Assembly (NCBI GenBank): GCA_018672475.1
Contig: JABHFS010000120.1
Coordinates: 83,664 to 147,663, forward strand
Reading direction: 5' to 3'
DNA length: 64,000 bases
From: Gemmatimonadota bacterium
Lineage (GTDB): Bacteria; Latescibacterota; UBA2968; UBA8231
Shown here piece after piece: positions 1-9,421 of the stretch. The first letter of the stretch is position 1. Each line of letters starts with the position of its first letter. Below the pieces are notes generated by a model. The model was given only the letters and a program-made list of their open reading frames with translations, had not been told where the DNA came from and searched no databases. Both the position numbers and the translations under genes were made by a program.

Positions 1-123
1 TGGGACAACTACTTGAGCAATGGCGCCACTAGCAGCCCCCTCCTCAATTAGCGATTCCAAGTAAGTCTTTACCTTGTTCTCGTGCCCTGAATACGTATGC
101 AGAGCATACCAGCGCTGAGCCAT
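1..123 (-). CDS. nusG: Transcription termination/antitermination protein NusG, N-terminal fragment (runs off the window start)
   Basis: Reverse translation from ATG at 123 reads MAQRWYALHTYSGHENKVKTYLESLIEEGAASGAIAQVVVP, the NusG N-terminus; lies downstream of secE. Confidence 0.95.
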   Translation of the reverse strand, partial: MAQRWYALHTYSGHENKVKTYLESLIEEGAASGAIAQVVVP

Positions 124-218
124 GGCCCCAATTCCGGTGTTAGCTCCCGTCAAACTCGAACATAAAAAGAAGCGGCGAGTTAAGTACGCCGCCATCTTGC
201 TTTTATGCCCTACGGGAA

Positions 219-407
219 TTACTGCCCTAGAAGAATTCCCCAAATGAAGGAGATAATCAAATCGAACATACCAATGAAGACTGCAAAGACCGCAGAAAAA
301 GCCAACACAACACCTGTAGAACTGATTAGGTCCTCACGCGTTGGCCAACTGACTTTGGTAAACTCAGCCCGCACCTCTTTGACAAAACTAGTAAGTTTAT
401 CCCACAT
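219..407 (-). CDS. secE: Preprotein translocase subunit SecE
   Basis: 62 aa with VRAEFTKVSWPTREDL motif and one TM helix; precedes nusG. Confidence 0.95.
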   Translation of the reverse strand: MWDKLTSFVKEVRAEFTKVSWPTREDLISSTGVVLAFSAVFAVFIGMFDLIISFIWGILLGQ

Positions 408-430
408 CCCCTTACCCTAATGCAGAAGCC

Positions 431-506
431 TGGCAGGGCAGACAGGACTTGAACCTGCAACCGCCGGTTTTGGAGACCGGAGCTCTACCAATTGAGCTAC
501 TGCCCT
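431..506 (-). tRNA. tRNA-Trp (anticodon CCA)
   Basis: Reverse complement AGGGCAGTAGCTCAATTGGTAGAGCTCCGGTCTCCAAAACCGGCGGTTGCAGGTTCAAGTCCTGTCTGCCCTGCCA folds as a cloverleaf; CCA end encoded. Confidence 0.95.
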
Positions 507-510
507 ATGC

Positions 511-663
511 CTAGCGGGTTTCCTTGTGCGCCGTGTGCTTATGACAAAAACGACAATACTTTTTGTATTCGACACGGCCAGGTTGGTTCCGCCTGTTTTT
601 GGTTGTTGTATAGTTGCGCCGGCTGCAGATTTCACATTCCAGCGATATTTGATCTCTTGGCAT
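511..663 (-). CDS. rpmG: 50S ribosomal protein L33 (50 aa; absent from the supplied ORF track)
   Basis: ATG at 663 to TAG at 511: [50 protein letters not shown]; CxxC pairs typical of L33; sits between tRNA-Thr and tRNA-Trp/secE. Confidence 0.95.
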   Translation of the reverse strand: MPRDQISLECEICSRRNYTTTKNRRNQPGRVEYKKYCRFCHKHTAHKETR

Positions 664-701
664 CGGAACTCGCCGAGTTTAAGTTGGAAGCGCTATAGAA
701 A

Positions 702-777
<76 letters not shown>

Positions 778-808
778 TGCAATTACATGAATTTTTACTT
801 ATTGTATA

Positions 809-885
809 TGGAGCGGGAAACGGGACTCGAACCCGCGACCCCGAGCTTGGAAGGCTCGCGCTCTAGCCAACTGAGCTATTCCCGC
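809..885 (-). tRNA. tRNA-Gly (anticodon TCC)
   Basis: Reverse complement GCGGGAATAGCTCAGTTGGCTAGAGCGCGAGCCTTCCAAGCTCGGGGTCGCGGGTTCGAGTCCCGTTTCCCGCTCCA; CCA encoded. Confidence 0.95.
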
Positions 886-915
886 CCTACGTCAACGGAC
901 CCTACGTCAACGGAC
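886..915. repeat. Perfect 15-bp tandem duplication abutting the 5' end of tRNA-Gly
   Basis: cctacgtcaacggac occurs twice in tandem. Confidence 0.9.
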
Positions 916-1137
916 CAAACACCCCCGTCACCCATAGACTAAATAAAGTAAGACTGCTTTTTCTAACTGTCAAGAGTGGTTGGAAACTAAGTAGCGACAC
1001 TGCTTAGGAAACATGCGATAAAAGAGTCTTAAGCAATGGTACATCCTAAACTCTCGCATATGAATCCCGCCTTCGCCACTGCCACTCCACTTGCAATAAT
1101 TCCACCACCCAAGGGAGCCTCTTCGAAGCTTTACCGC

Positions 1138-1545
1138 CTATGCACTGCGCCGTGCGGTCTCAACACTTGCTACTTTAGGTAGATAATACTCGCTCATATA
1201 ATGCTTCTTGCAATATCCCCGCGATGAATGTCTTCCATCGCAATCTACCAGCTTGCAACTGGTCCGACCATAAACCCGTTCGCGCTCAGGAGTGAGCCGG
1301 CCATAGCGGCGTACCTGCTGATAGTGGCGAAAGCAATATCCCTTTGCGACCTGCCCTTCGCCGCAAATACCAACCCGACAATCTCCACTGCGCTTGTGAT
1401 ATTCCCGCTCTGGCGTCAGGCGACCATGCCGTCTAACTTGCTGGTAGTGACGCGGACATAATCCAACAGTTCTCGCCTCTGCATCGCAATCTCCAGCTTC
1501 GCAGATCACCTGCCATTTACCTTTAATGATGTTTGGGCTGCCCAT
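1138..1545 (-). CDS. Small protein with three tandem C-x4-C-x9-C-x2-H modules (putative zinc-binding)
   Basis: Start placed at MGSPNIIKGKW (ATG at 1545) behind AAGGAG; modules CEAGDCDAEARTVGLCPRH, CRVGICGEGQVAKGYCFRH, CKLVDCDGRHSSRGYCKKH. Confidence 0.75.
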   Translation of the reverse strand: MGSPNIIKGKWQVICEAGDCDAEARTVGLCPRHYQQVRRHGRLTPEREYHKRSGDCRVGICGEGQVAKGYCFRHYQQVRRYGRLTPERERVYGRTSCKLVDCDGRHSSRGYCKKHYMSEYYLPKVASVETARRSA

Positions 1546-1801
1546 AAGACGAATTCTCCTTGAGATACACATCGATATTATTTCGTCTATATAACAAGCA
1601 ACTATTATGCCACTTAAACTATATTGGCAATGCTGTATTAAAACACCATCGATACAGGTGATAATCACCCAAACTGCGTCAAACCTCAACCACTTGTCGG
1701 ATTTTTTAGACCCACCACTTCTCAAATATGAGACGCGCCTGCCATTACACCGCCTACTGGATGTGGCAATTGCAGGCACAGGCTATTCTTACAGCTCCGT
1801 A

Positions 1802-4228
1802 TCAATTATGATACTCGTATCTCATATTTGATGCTTCGCGATTTAAATCAAATTGCTTTAGACGACGATAAAAAGTCGCGCGACTCATCCCCATTAAATT
1901 TGCCGCTTTTTGTATATCGCCCTCTCCGCCCCTTAATGCCTCTAAGTACAATTGGCGCTGGGCTTCGTCAGCTTGCTGTTGTGCCTGCTCGAAAGTGGTC
2001 ATTGCCCTATCGTTCCCGTCTATATCATTGATAAAGGCGTTCAGGTGTGGGGGTAAATCTTCCACGGTAATGGTCCGCCCTTGAACCAATGCCACTGCAT
2101 GCTCGACCGCATTTTCAAGTTCGCGCACATTTCCAGGCCAGTCGAACTGGCTCATCTTGTTTATGGTCGGCTCGTCGACCCCAACGACAACCTTTCCATT
2201 GCGTTCGGCAAAAATATGCACGAATCGCCGGATAAAGAGCGGAATATCCTCGCGACGTTCATTCAGAGCAGGTATCTCGATTGTAATCACATTAAGACGA
2301 TAGAGCAGATCGCGACGAAAACGTCCTTCCGCTACAGCTTGCGGCAGATCCCTATTCGTCGCTGCAATCAACCGGCAGTTGATGGGAATCGTGCGATCCC
2401 CACCGACTCGCACAATCGCCTTTTCCTGTAACACACGCAGCAATTTAACTTGTACATCTGCCGGCATCTCACCAATCTCATCGAGGAACAGGGTGCCACC
2501 GCTTGCCAGTTCAAACTTGCCCAATCGCCCTTTTTTACTCGCACCCGTAAATGCCCCTTCGACATAACCAAACAACTCGCTTTCGATCAAATCCCGCGGC
2601 AGGGCTGCACAATTGACAGCGAGAAAGGGGCCCTCGCTATAGGCACTCGCACTGTGAACAGCCTGGGCAAAAACCTCCTTGCCAGTTCCCGTCTCACCCT
2701 GGATAAGAATATTGGAGCTAGTACTGGCAGCAATACGGGCCAATTCGACCGTTTTATGCATGATGGCGCTCTGGCCAATAATATCTTCGAAGGAATACGT
2801 GCGCTGGACGCCGATCACCCGATTGACCAGACGGCCGACTTCACCCATTTCGCGAAAGGTCAACACCGCACCGGCAGCACCGGTCGTTCCTTCCATAATC
2901 GGCTGTAGGTTGGCCATCGCCGCCACCTTACCAGATGCCGTATTGAGCGTCACGACCCGATTGCTAAACTGCCCGCCCGTGTCCAACCATTCGCGCAACG
3001 GAGGTTTATCCTCGACCAGTTCGTCAATATGAATTTGGGGCGTCTTTTTGGCTTCTACACCTAATATCCTTAAACCGACAGTGTTGATCTCTTCGACAAA
3101 ACCATCACGATCAACTGCCAATAGTGCATCAGATATTGATTGTAGGAAGGCTTGTGAGCGACTGTAGAGCGCACGTAATTGACTGGCCTGATGTTTCTCT
3201 GTGCGCACTAATTCCTGCAACCGCCCCGTGAGGCGAATATCCTCGATTTCAGCCGCGATCTGACTCGATAAGGCAAAAAGCATATCCAAATCATCAATGC
3301 TAAAAAGACGCCGCTCCGTGCCCAAAGGGACAATCTTGTCGAAAAGCGTTAGCGTCCCAACAACCCGTTCTTCCAACACCAACGGCACGCACGCCAACGA
3401 TGACCCCATCGCCTGCGGATCACGGGACGCCCGGACGTCGTCAATCATGATCGGCTCACCCGATGCCGCCACATATTCGGCGATACGCTGCTCGTAAAGC
3501 AAATCGAAGGAGTTATCCGTTTCAGTCACAACCGTCGCCAATGCCAAGGTACCGTCTTCCACCAATAAACGTACAGCCGACCCTTTCGCCCGGAGAGCCT
3601 CAGCCGCCAAGGAGGCGATCAATTCTAACGACTCATCCAATCCCAAACCCGAGTTCATCGCCTGGCCCAACTCGTTTAAGGCCTGCAGCTCCCCCGTGCG
3701 GCGGTTCATATTCTCAAAAGTTTGTACCGCGCTGACCAACGTCCGGATACTACTACCAACTTCCCCTTCCAGCATCGCGATTTCCCCTGGAACAAAACAG
3801 CGGCCAGGTCTGCTTTGCAGGTTAAATACACCGGATAGATCTTCGCCATGACCAAAGGGGACGGCCACAACGCTATTGTCGGACGGTTCCTCACCGACAA
3901 GGAAAACCGCACGCGGATCCATCGCCATATGGGCGACCTGTATCGTCTTGTTATGAAAAACGGCCAAACCGGAAATACCCTGACCGACCCGCAGACGCCC
4001 CCCCTTCACCGCCCCCTGACCGACACAGGCCTCGAGTAAGAGTTTGTCGGAACGTGGTTCGAGTAGGAAAATCGCACAAAGATCCGCATCAAAGCACTCG
4101 GAAATCAAACCCGCCATCGCGCCCAAGCTCTCCGACAATGACCTGGGTTGGGCTATCAACTCAAGCGCAGCTGCCCAAAATTCAGCTCTTCCATTCAGCA
4201 TATCAGCACTGGCCATATTCGATCTCAA
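1802..4228 (-). CDS. Sigma54-dependent Fis-family transcriptional regulator (GAF-GAF-PAS-AAA+-HTH); ATG may be 4216, 4228 is TTG
   Basis: Walker A GETGTGKE, GAFTGA loop (VEGAFTGASKKG), C-terminal Fis-type HTH (AANLMGMSRATFYRRLKQF). Confidence 0.93.
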   Translation of the reverse strand: MRSNMASADMLNGRAEFWAAALELIAQPRSLSESLGAMAGLISECFDADLCAIFLLEPRSDKLLLEACVGQGAVKGGRLRVGQGISGLAVFHNKTIQVAHMAMDPRAVFLVGEEPSDNSVVAVPFGHGEDLSGVFNLQSRPGRCFVPGEIAMLEGEVGSSIRTLVSAVQTFENMNRRTGELQALNELGQAMNSGLGLDESLELIASLAAEALRAKGSAVRLLVEDGTLALATVVTETDNSFDLLYEQRIAEYVAASGEPIMIDDVRASRDPQAMGSSLACVPLVLEERVVGTLTLFDKIVPLGTERRLFSIDDLDMLFALSSQIAAEIEDIRLTGRLQELVRTEKHQASQLRALYSRSQAFLQSISDALLAVDRDGFVEEINTVGLRILGVEAKKTPQIHIDELVEDKPPLREWLDTGGQFSNRVVTLNTASGKVAAMANLQPIMEGTTGAAGAVLTFREMGEVGRLVNRVIGVQRTYSFEDIIGQSAIMHKTVELARIAASTSSNILIQGETGTGKEVFAQAVHSASAYSEGPFLAVNCAALPRDLIESELFGYVEGAFTGASKKGRLGKFELASGGTLFLDEIGEMPADVQVKLLRVLQEKAIVRVGGDRTIPINCRLIAATNRDLPQAVAEGRFRRDLLYRLNVITIEIPALNERREDIPLFIRRFVHIFAERNGKVVVGVDEPTINKMSQFDWPGNVRELENAVEHAVALVQGRTITVEDLPPHLNAFINDIDGNDRAMTTFEQAQQQADEAQRQLYLEALRGGEGDIQKAANLMGMSRATFYRRLKQFDLNREASNMRYEYHN

Positions 4229-4239
4229 CCGGAAATACG

Positions 4240-4274
4240 AAACTCCCGGAAAGGCTTGGCCTTTCCGGGAGTTT
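4240..4274 (-). terminator. Intrinsic terminator downstream of greA
   Basis: Perfect 15-bp arms aaactcccggaaagg-cttgg-cctttccgggagttt. Confidence 0.8.
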
Positions 4275-4295
4275 CATAGTGAACTGACAAATCTC

Positions 4296-4766
4296 TCAGC
4301 GCGTTATTTTAATTATCTTATAATGCAGTTGGCCGGCGGGTATTTGAATTTCAACCTCTTCCCCCTCTTCGTGCCCCAATAGCCCCTTCCCGATCGGCGA
4401 AACCGTCGAGATCTTCCCCTCTTCAAAATCCGCTTCTTCCGGTGCCACAAGTGTATAGGTGAGCTGGCGTGGATTCTTGAGGTCCTCCAATTCAACCGTA
4501 GCGCCGATATAGACTTTGTCTTCCGGAATCGACTCGTGCTCGAGCAAACGGGCGCGGCTCAGTGTATCTTCGAGTTTGTCGATGCGCCCCTCGATAAAAT
4601 GCAACCTTTCCTTTGCCGCTGCATACTCGGCATTTTCGGACAAATCGCCAAATTCCCGGGCAACCTTTAGGGACTTGCGAACCGTCGGCCGCTCGACCTC
4701 TTTGAGTTCTTTTAGTTCCCCCTGGAGCTTCTCGTAGCCGTCTCTCGAAAGATATACTTCACTCAT
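4296..4766 (-). CDS. greA: Transcription elongation factor GreA
   Basis: MSEVYLSRDGYEKLQGELKELK...FGDLSENAEYAAAKERLHFIEGRI...; ATG at 4766 behind GAGG. Confidence 0.95.
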   Translation of the reverse strand: MSEVYLSRDGYEKLQGELKELKEVERPTVRKSLKVAREFGDLSENAEYAAAKERLHFIEGRIDKLEDTLSRARLLEHESIPEDKVYIGATVELEDLKNPRQLTYTLVAPEEADFEEGKISTVSPIGKGLLGHEEGEEVEIQIPAGQLHYKIIKITR

Positions 4767-4808
4767 TGCCAACCTCAAACGGAGAAGAATAAAGCGCTTA
4801 ACCTACAG

Positions 4809-4838
4809 AAAAAGCGGAAGCGACCAACCGCTTCCGCT
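4809..4838 (-). terminator. Leader terminator/attenuator upstream of greA
   Basis: On minus strand AGCGGAAGCG-GTTGGT-CGCTTCCGCT followed by TTTTT; lies upstream of the greA ATG. Confidence 0.7.
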
Positions 4839-4855
4839 ACCTAAACTCTACCTGC

Positions 4856-4884
4856 AATATACTACACTCAACTATTAGATGCAA
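4856..4884 (-). promoter_or_regulatory. Putative sigma70-type promoter for greA leader
   Basis: Minus strand TTGCAT-N17-TATATT; predicted start ~4849, about 11 nt before the leader hairpin. Confidence 0.55.
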
Positions 4885-4991
4885 GCATAACAACACCTGT
4901 GCAACCCTTTAGTAAATGGGGATTCCCCTAGTTCATCACTATCTTTATATTATAGCGGTCTCCCCCTCTTTAGCCTCTTCTTTCGCGAATT

Positions 4992-6263
4992 ATGGCACTA
5001 AACCTACTCCATTTCGCCGATCTCCATTTAGGCGTCGAAAACTACGGGCGTATAGACCCGGGTACCGGTCTGCATTCTCGAGTCCGGGATTTCGCCGCCA
5101 GTTTGGCAACCGCTTTTGACTTCGCAATCGAGGAAGAAATTGACCTCGTGCTATTCGCAGGTGACATGTACAAAACCTGCGATCCGACACCAACCCATCA
5201 ACGCGAATTCGCCCTGCAACTCCACCGCCTGCAAGAAGCGCGCATCCCGATTGTATTGATCGTGGGCAACCACGATGCCCCGGTCGCCTTCGGCAAAGCA
5301 ACCTCAATCGACATCTTCAGTGACTTGCAACTGGCCGGAACCCATGTAGTCCGCCGTCCGGAGATCCTGCGAGTAGAAACGGCGAATGGTCCAGTGCAAA
5401 TCGCAGGGCTGCCCTGGCCGACACGCAATATACTGCGCACCCATGACGAATACCGCGAACTACCGCAAGAAGAGATCACCGCGGCGATACAGGAAATCTG
5501 CGCTGCCCAGATCGACGAGTTCGCCCGCCAACTCGATCCAGCCGTGCCGGCCGTGCTCGCCGGCCATCTTGCGGCCGCCGACGCCGTATTCTCCGGTTCT
5601 GAACGCACCGCCATCATCGGCCACGACCCCATCCTGTTGACCAGTACACTCGCCAACCCATCCTACGATTACATAGCCCTGGGCCATATCCATAAATACC
5701 AAGACCTCAATAGGGGCCAGGATCCGCCCGTAGTCTATTCGGGTAGCCTGGAACGTATTGACTTCGGTGAGGAGAAGGAAGACAAGGGCTTCTGCCTAGT
5801 TCATATCGAGGACGCCCCAGATATGCCGAGGGGCCGCGCGACGACCTTTGAATTCGTCCCCGTCCCGGCCCGGCGTTTCACGACGATCCGCTTGCAGGTC
5901 GGCGAGGGCGAGGATGCCACCGAACGCATCGTCGCCGCCTGCGCCGATATCGACCTCACCAACGCGGTCGTCCGCGTCCTCTATGACCTGCCCGCAGGCT
6001 ATGCCGTTCCCATCGACTTGCAACAAGTGCGCCAAGCGCTAGCTGCAGCTTATCACATCGCCTCTATCCAACCCCAATTCGCAACGGTCGAACGCCAGCG
6101 ACGAGCGGAGATCACCGAGGACCTCGGACTCGGCGAGGCCCTTGACCGCTATATCGACAATAGCGCAGACTTGCAAGAGCACCGGCAGGAACTCAAGAAT
6201 TATGCGCTGCAACTCGAGCGCGAACTCGACCTCGGCGAGGCGACAGAGGCCAACGACGTATGA
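4992..6263 (+). CDS. sbcD: Nuclease SbcCD subunit D (metallophosphoesterase)
   Basis: HFADLHLG, FAGDMYKT, VGNHD, ALGHIHKYQ motifs; overlaps sbcC by ATGA. Confidence 0.95.
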   Translation: MALNLLHFADLHLGVENYGRIDPGTGLHSRVRDFAASLATAFDFAIEEEIDLVLFAGDMYKTCDPTPTHQREFALQLHRLQEARIPIVLIVGNHDAPVAFGKATSIDIFSDLQLAGTHVVRRPEILRVETANGPVQIAGLPWPTRNILRTHDEYRELPQEEITAAIQEICAAQIDEFARQLDPAVPAVLAGHLAAADAVFSGSERTAIIGHDPILLTSTLANPSYDYIALGHIHKYQDLNRGQDPPVVYSGSLERIDFGEEKEDKGFCLVHIEDAPDMPRGRATTFEFVPVPARRFTTIRLQVGEGEDATERIVAACADIDLTNAVVRVLYDLPAGYAVPIDLQQVRQALAAAYHIASIQPQFATVERQRRAEITEDLGLGEALDRYIDNSADLQEHRQELKNYALQLERELDLGEATEANDV

Positions 6264-9200
6264 TCCCGCTCACCCTATCCCTGCGCAACTTCCTCAGCTA
6301 TGGAGAAGGAGTCCCCCCGCTCGACTTCACCCAGTTTCGCATCGCCTGCCTAACCGGCGACAATGGCCACGGAAAATCCGCGTTACTCGACGGGATCACC
6401 TATGCGCTCTGGGGCGAAGCGCGCAAACACCAGGGGGAACGCAAAGCCGACGAGGGCCTGTGCCGCATCGGCGCCAGCGAGATGCGGGTCGAATTCGATT
6501 TTTCCCTCGACGACGACCACTACCGGGTCATCCGCAGTTGGCGGCGGACCAAGCGGGGCATCCCGAACCTGGAGCTGCAGATATCGGATGGTGACCTCTT
6601 CCGCACCCTCAGCGAAGGCCAAGGCGTCGTCCGCACCCAGGGACGCATCAACCAGCTACTGGCCATGGACTACAACACTTTCGTCAACTCCGCCTTTATA
6701 GTTCAGGGTAGGGCCGACGAATTCACCCAGAAAAATGCCAGACAGCGCAAAGAAATCCTCGGTCAGATCCTCGGTTTGGGACGCTATGACCAACTGCAAA
6801 GCATGGCCCGTGTCCACTACCAGAAACACAACCAGCAAAGCATCAGCCACCGGAGCCGCCTCGCGGAACTCGACGCCGAATTGGCCGGACGCGACACGTA
6901 CGAAACCGAACTGCGAACAGCGAACGAGCGCTTGCAAACCCTCAACGGCACCCTTGCAGGGCTCGAGAAAACACAGAGCAAACTGGACGAACAACGCTTA
7001 CAACAAGCGCAAGTCCGACAGCAACTGGCCGAAATCGCCCGCGAGAAGGAACGCAGTAGCGAGCGGGCACAGCAAGTTGGCAAGGAACTCGAATACCTGC
7101 GAGACCAGCAACGCAAAGACCGCGAGATACTCGATGCCGCCGATGCCATCGAAAAGGATTTTGCGACGCACAACGCACTCCGCACCCAGGTCGGGCGCCT
7201 CGAACAAAAAGTGCAGGCCCGCGGCCAATTGAACACGCGGCACTCAGAATTACAAGAGTCCATCGGCCGAGCCCGTCGGGACGTGGAGAAAAGGCAGGAG
7301 AAATGGGCAGCCATACTCGTTGAAAGGCAACGACAACTCGATGAGTTAAAGACCCTGTTGGAACAGGAACAAACCATCGTCGTCCGCTACGCGCAATTCA
7401 AGGCAACCAACGAACAGGATCAAGCGCTTGAGCAAGGGCGCATCCGCCACGAAGCCCTGTTACACGAACGCAGCCAGCTCGAGCACGCGATATCTCTTGA
7501 GGAGCAAAACCGCAAGCACCAATTGCAGACACTGACATCGGACTTGGAAAAACTGCGGCGGGCGATACGCGAAGCCGGAGACCTCGAACGCAATAACCTG
7601 CGACTGAAGACGCGCCTAGTCGAATTGGAAGACAAGGTCGCCAAACGAGACGGCCTCAAAGAGGAAGGCAGCACCCTCAATACGCAAATTGCCGAACGCC
7701 GCCAGCAACTGCGCGCGGAGGAAGAAGGCCTGGCCAATGAACGACAGCAGGCCGCCGGACACTTAGACTCGGACGCCGCACAATGCCCTTTATGCGGAAG
7801 CTCACTCGATGAAGAACACCGCGCCCGGGTAGAAAACGAACTTGCCCAACGAGAAGAGAAACACAAGGAGCAGATCACCGAGCTGCAAAAAAACATCGCC
7901 GACCTCGAAGAGCAAGTGCATAAGATGAGGGAGCACTATCAGGCCCTTGAAGAGGAAACGGCCCCCCTGCAACAACTCCACCGGGATCTTGCCGAAGGAG
8001 CCGCCCGACAAAAACAACTGCAAGAACACAGCGTCGAAGAAGAATCGTTGGCAGCGCAAGTTGCGACCATTGAACGCGCGTTCGACGAAGGAACCTACAC
8101 CCTCGCCGAACGCGAACGCCTGCTGAAGTTAGCAGGAGAAATGGCGCAATTAGGCTATAGCGCACAAGAGCATTCTGCCCAGCGCGAAAAACTCGCCGAA
8201 TTGCGCCCCGTAGAGACCGAGCACCCCCGCCTGCAAGACGCGCGCGACCAGGCCGACCGCTTAGCCAGGGAGCAGATCGAAGCCCAGGAGAAACGGGACC
8301 TCGCCGCCAGCTACCTCGCCGAATCTCGTTATGCCCAGGAAGAACAAGAGCAGTTGCGGGATATAGACCGGCAGATCGCCACTCTCGGTTACGACGAAAC
8401 CGAGCACCGGCAACTGCGCCTACAACTCGACGACCTGCTCGACAGCGTGACGAAGTTCGAACGCCTGCAAAATGCCCAGCGCCGCCGGGATTCGATCAAC
8501 GAATCGCTCGCTCGTTATGAAGGCGAAGCCACGACGCTCGCACAGCAACTAAGGGAAACCGAGCAAAGCGAGCAGGAATTGAGTAAACGCGATAGCGAGC
8601 TGGTGGACATCGATAAAAAACTGGAGGAAAACCAGTCCCAACTCGAAAGGCTCCGCAAGGAAAGGGATGAACTACTGCAACAGCAAGGGGCCCTAAAGAC
8701 ACTGTGCGCCCGCGGTGTCGAGTGGGCTCGAGAACGCGATAAACTGCGGGAAGAGCTCAAAGACGTCCAGCAACAGATCTGGATCTATCAACGGCTCGAT
8801 GAGGCCTTCGGTAAAGACGGGATCCAGGCGCTGATCATCGAAAACGCGGTGCCGCAAATCGAGAAAGAGGCCAACGCCATTCTCTCGCAATTGACCGACA
8901 ACCGTATCCAAATCTCCTTTGAGTCGCTGCGCGACCTTAAAAAGGGCGGCACCCGCGAAACCCTTGATGTCAAGATCTCCGACGAGATCGGCGAGCGCTC
9001 CTACCATCTCTACTCGGGTGGCGAAGCATTCCGCACCGATTTCGCCCTGCGCATCGCGCTTTCCAAGGTCCTGGCCATGCGCTCGGGCACCCGCCTTCGC
9101 ACCCTCTTTATCGACGAAGGTTTTGGCACCCAGGACCAACAAGGCCTCGAACAACTCGTCGAGGCGATCCAAATTATCAGCCGCAATTTCGACAAAGTCC

Positions 9201-9307
9201 TCGTCGTCACCCATTTGGAACAGCTAAAAGCCGCCTTTCCGGTACAGATCGAAGTGACCAAGCATCCGGATCTCGGCTCGCGTTTCGAGATTATGCAACA
9301 CGGTTGA
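6260..9307 (+). CDS. sbcC: Nuclease SbcCD subunit C (SMC-like ATPase with CxxC zinc hook)
   Basis: Walker A GDNGHGKSALLDGITYALWG, zinc hook CPLCGSSL, C-terminal LYSGGEAFRTDFALRIALSKVLA and FIDEGFGTQD. Confidence 0.95.
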   Translation: MIPLTLSLRNFLSYGEGVPPLDFTQFRIACLTGDNGHGKSALLDGITYALWGEARKHQGERKADEGLCRIGASEMRVEFDFSLDDDHYRVIRSWRRTKRGIPNLELQISDGDLFRTLSEGQGVVRTQGRINQLLAMDYNTFVNSAFIVQGRADEFTQKNARQRKEILGQILGLGRYDQLQSMARVHYQKHNQQSISHRSRLAELDAELAGRDTYETELRTANERLQTLNGTLAGLEKTQSKLDEQRLQQAQVRQQLAEIAREKERSSERAQQVGKELEYLRDQQRKDREILDAADAIEKDFATHNALRTQVGRLEQKVQARGQLNTRHSELQESIGRARRDVEKRQEKWAAILVERQRQLDELKTLLEQEQTIVVRYAQFKATNEQDQALEQGRIRHEALLHERSQLEHAISLEEQNRKHQLQTLTSDLEKLRRAIREAGDLERNNLRLKTRLVELEDKVAKRDGLKEEGSTLNTQIAERRQQLRAEEEGLANERQQAAGHLDSDAAQCPLCGSSLDEEHRARVENELAQREEKHKEQITELQKNIADLEEQVHKMREHYQALEEETAPLQQLHRDLAEGAARQKQLQEHSVEEESLAAQVATIERAFDEGTYTLAERERLLKLAGEMAQLGYSAQEHSAQREKLAELRPVETEHPRLQDARDQADRLAREQIEAQEKRDLAASYLAESRYAQEEQEQLRDIDRQIATLGYDETEHRQLRLQLDDLLDSVTKFERLQNAQRRRDSINESLARYEGEATTLAQQLRETEQSEQELSKRDSELVDIDKKLEENQSQLERLRKERDELLQQQGALKTLCARGVEWARERDKLREELKDVQQQIWIYQRLDEAFGKDGIQALIIENAVPQIEKEANAILSQLTDNRIQISFESLRDLKKGGTRETLDVKISDEIGERSYHLYSGGEAFRTDFALRIALSKVLAMRSGTRLRTLFIDEGFGTQDQQGLEQLVEAIQIISRNFDKVLVVTHLEQLKAAFPVQIEVTKHPDLGSRFEIMQHG

Positions 9308-9421
9308 GGGCAAGTCCCACATACGACGCGCAAATTATATAGGGCGAACGACAAACCATTCCCCGCGAAATACGCACCTCGGCCCCCATGCAAACCATCA
9401 CAGATATTGAGCCCGCTCAAA

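Noticed and set aside
886-915. 15-bp tandem repeat as a possible attachment site of an integrated element
   Set aside because: Adjacent tandem copies only, no integrase or foreign-looking genes nearby; likely a small local duplication.
6383-9214. Minus-strand ORFs within sbcC (e.g. 6817..7377, 8693..9214)
   Set aside because: Reverse-frame artefacts of the coiled-coil codon pattern; sbcC is intact on the plus strand.
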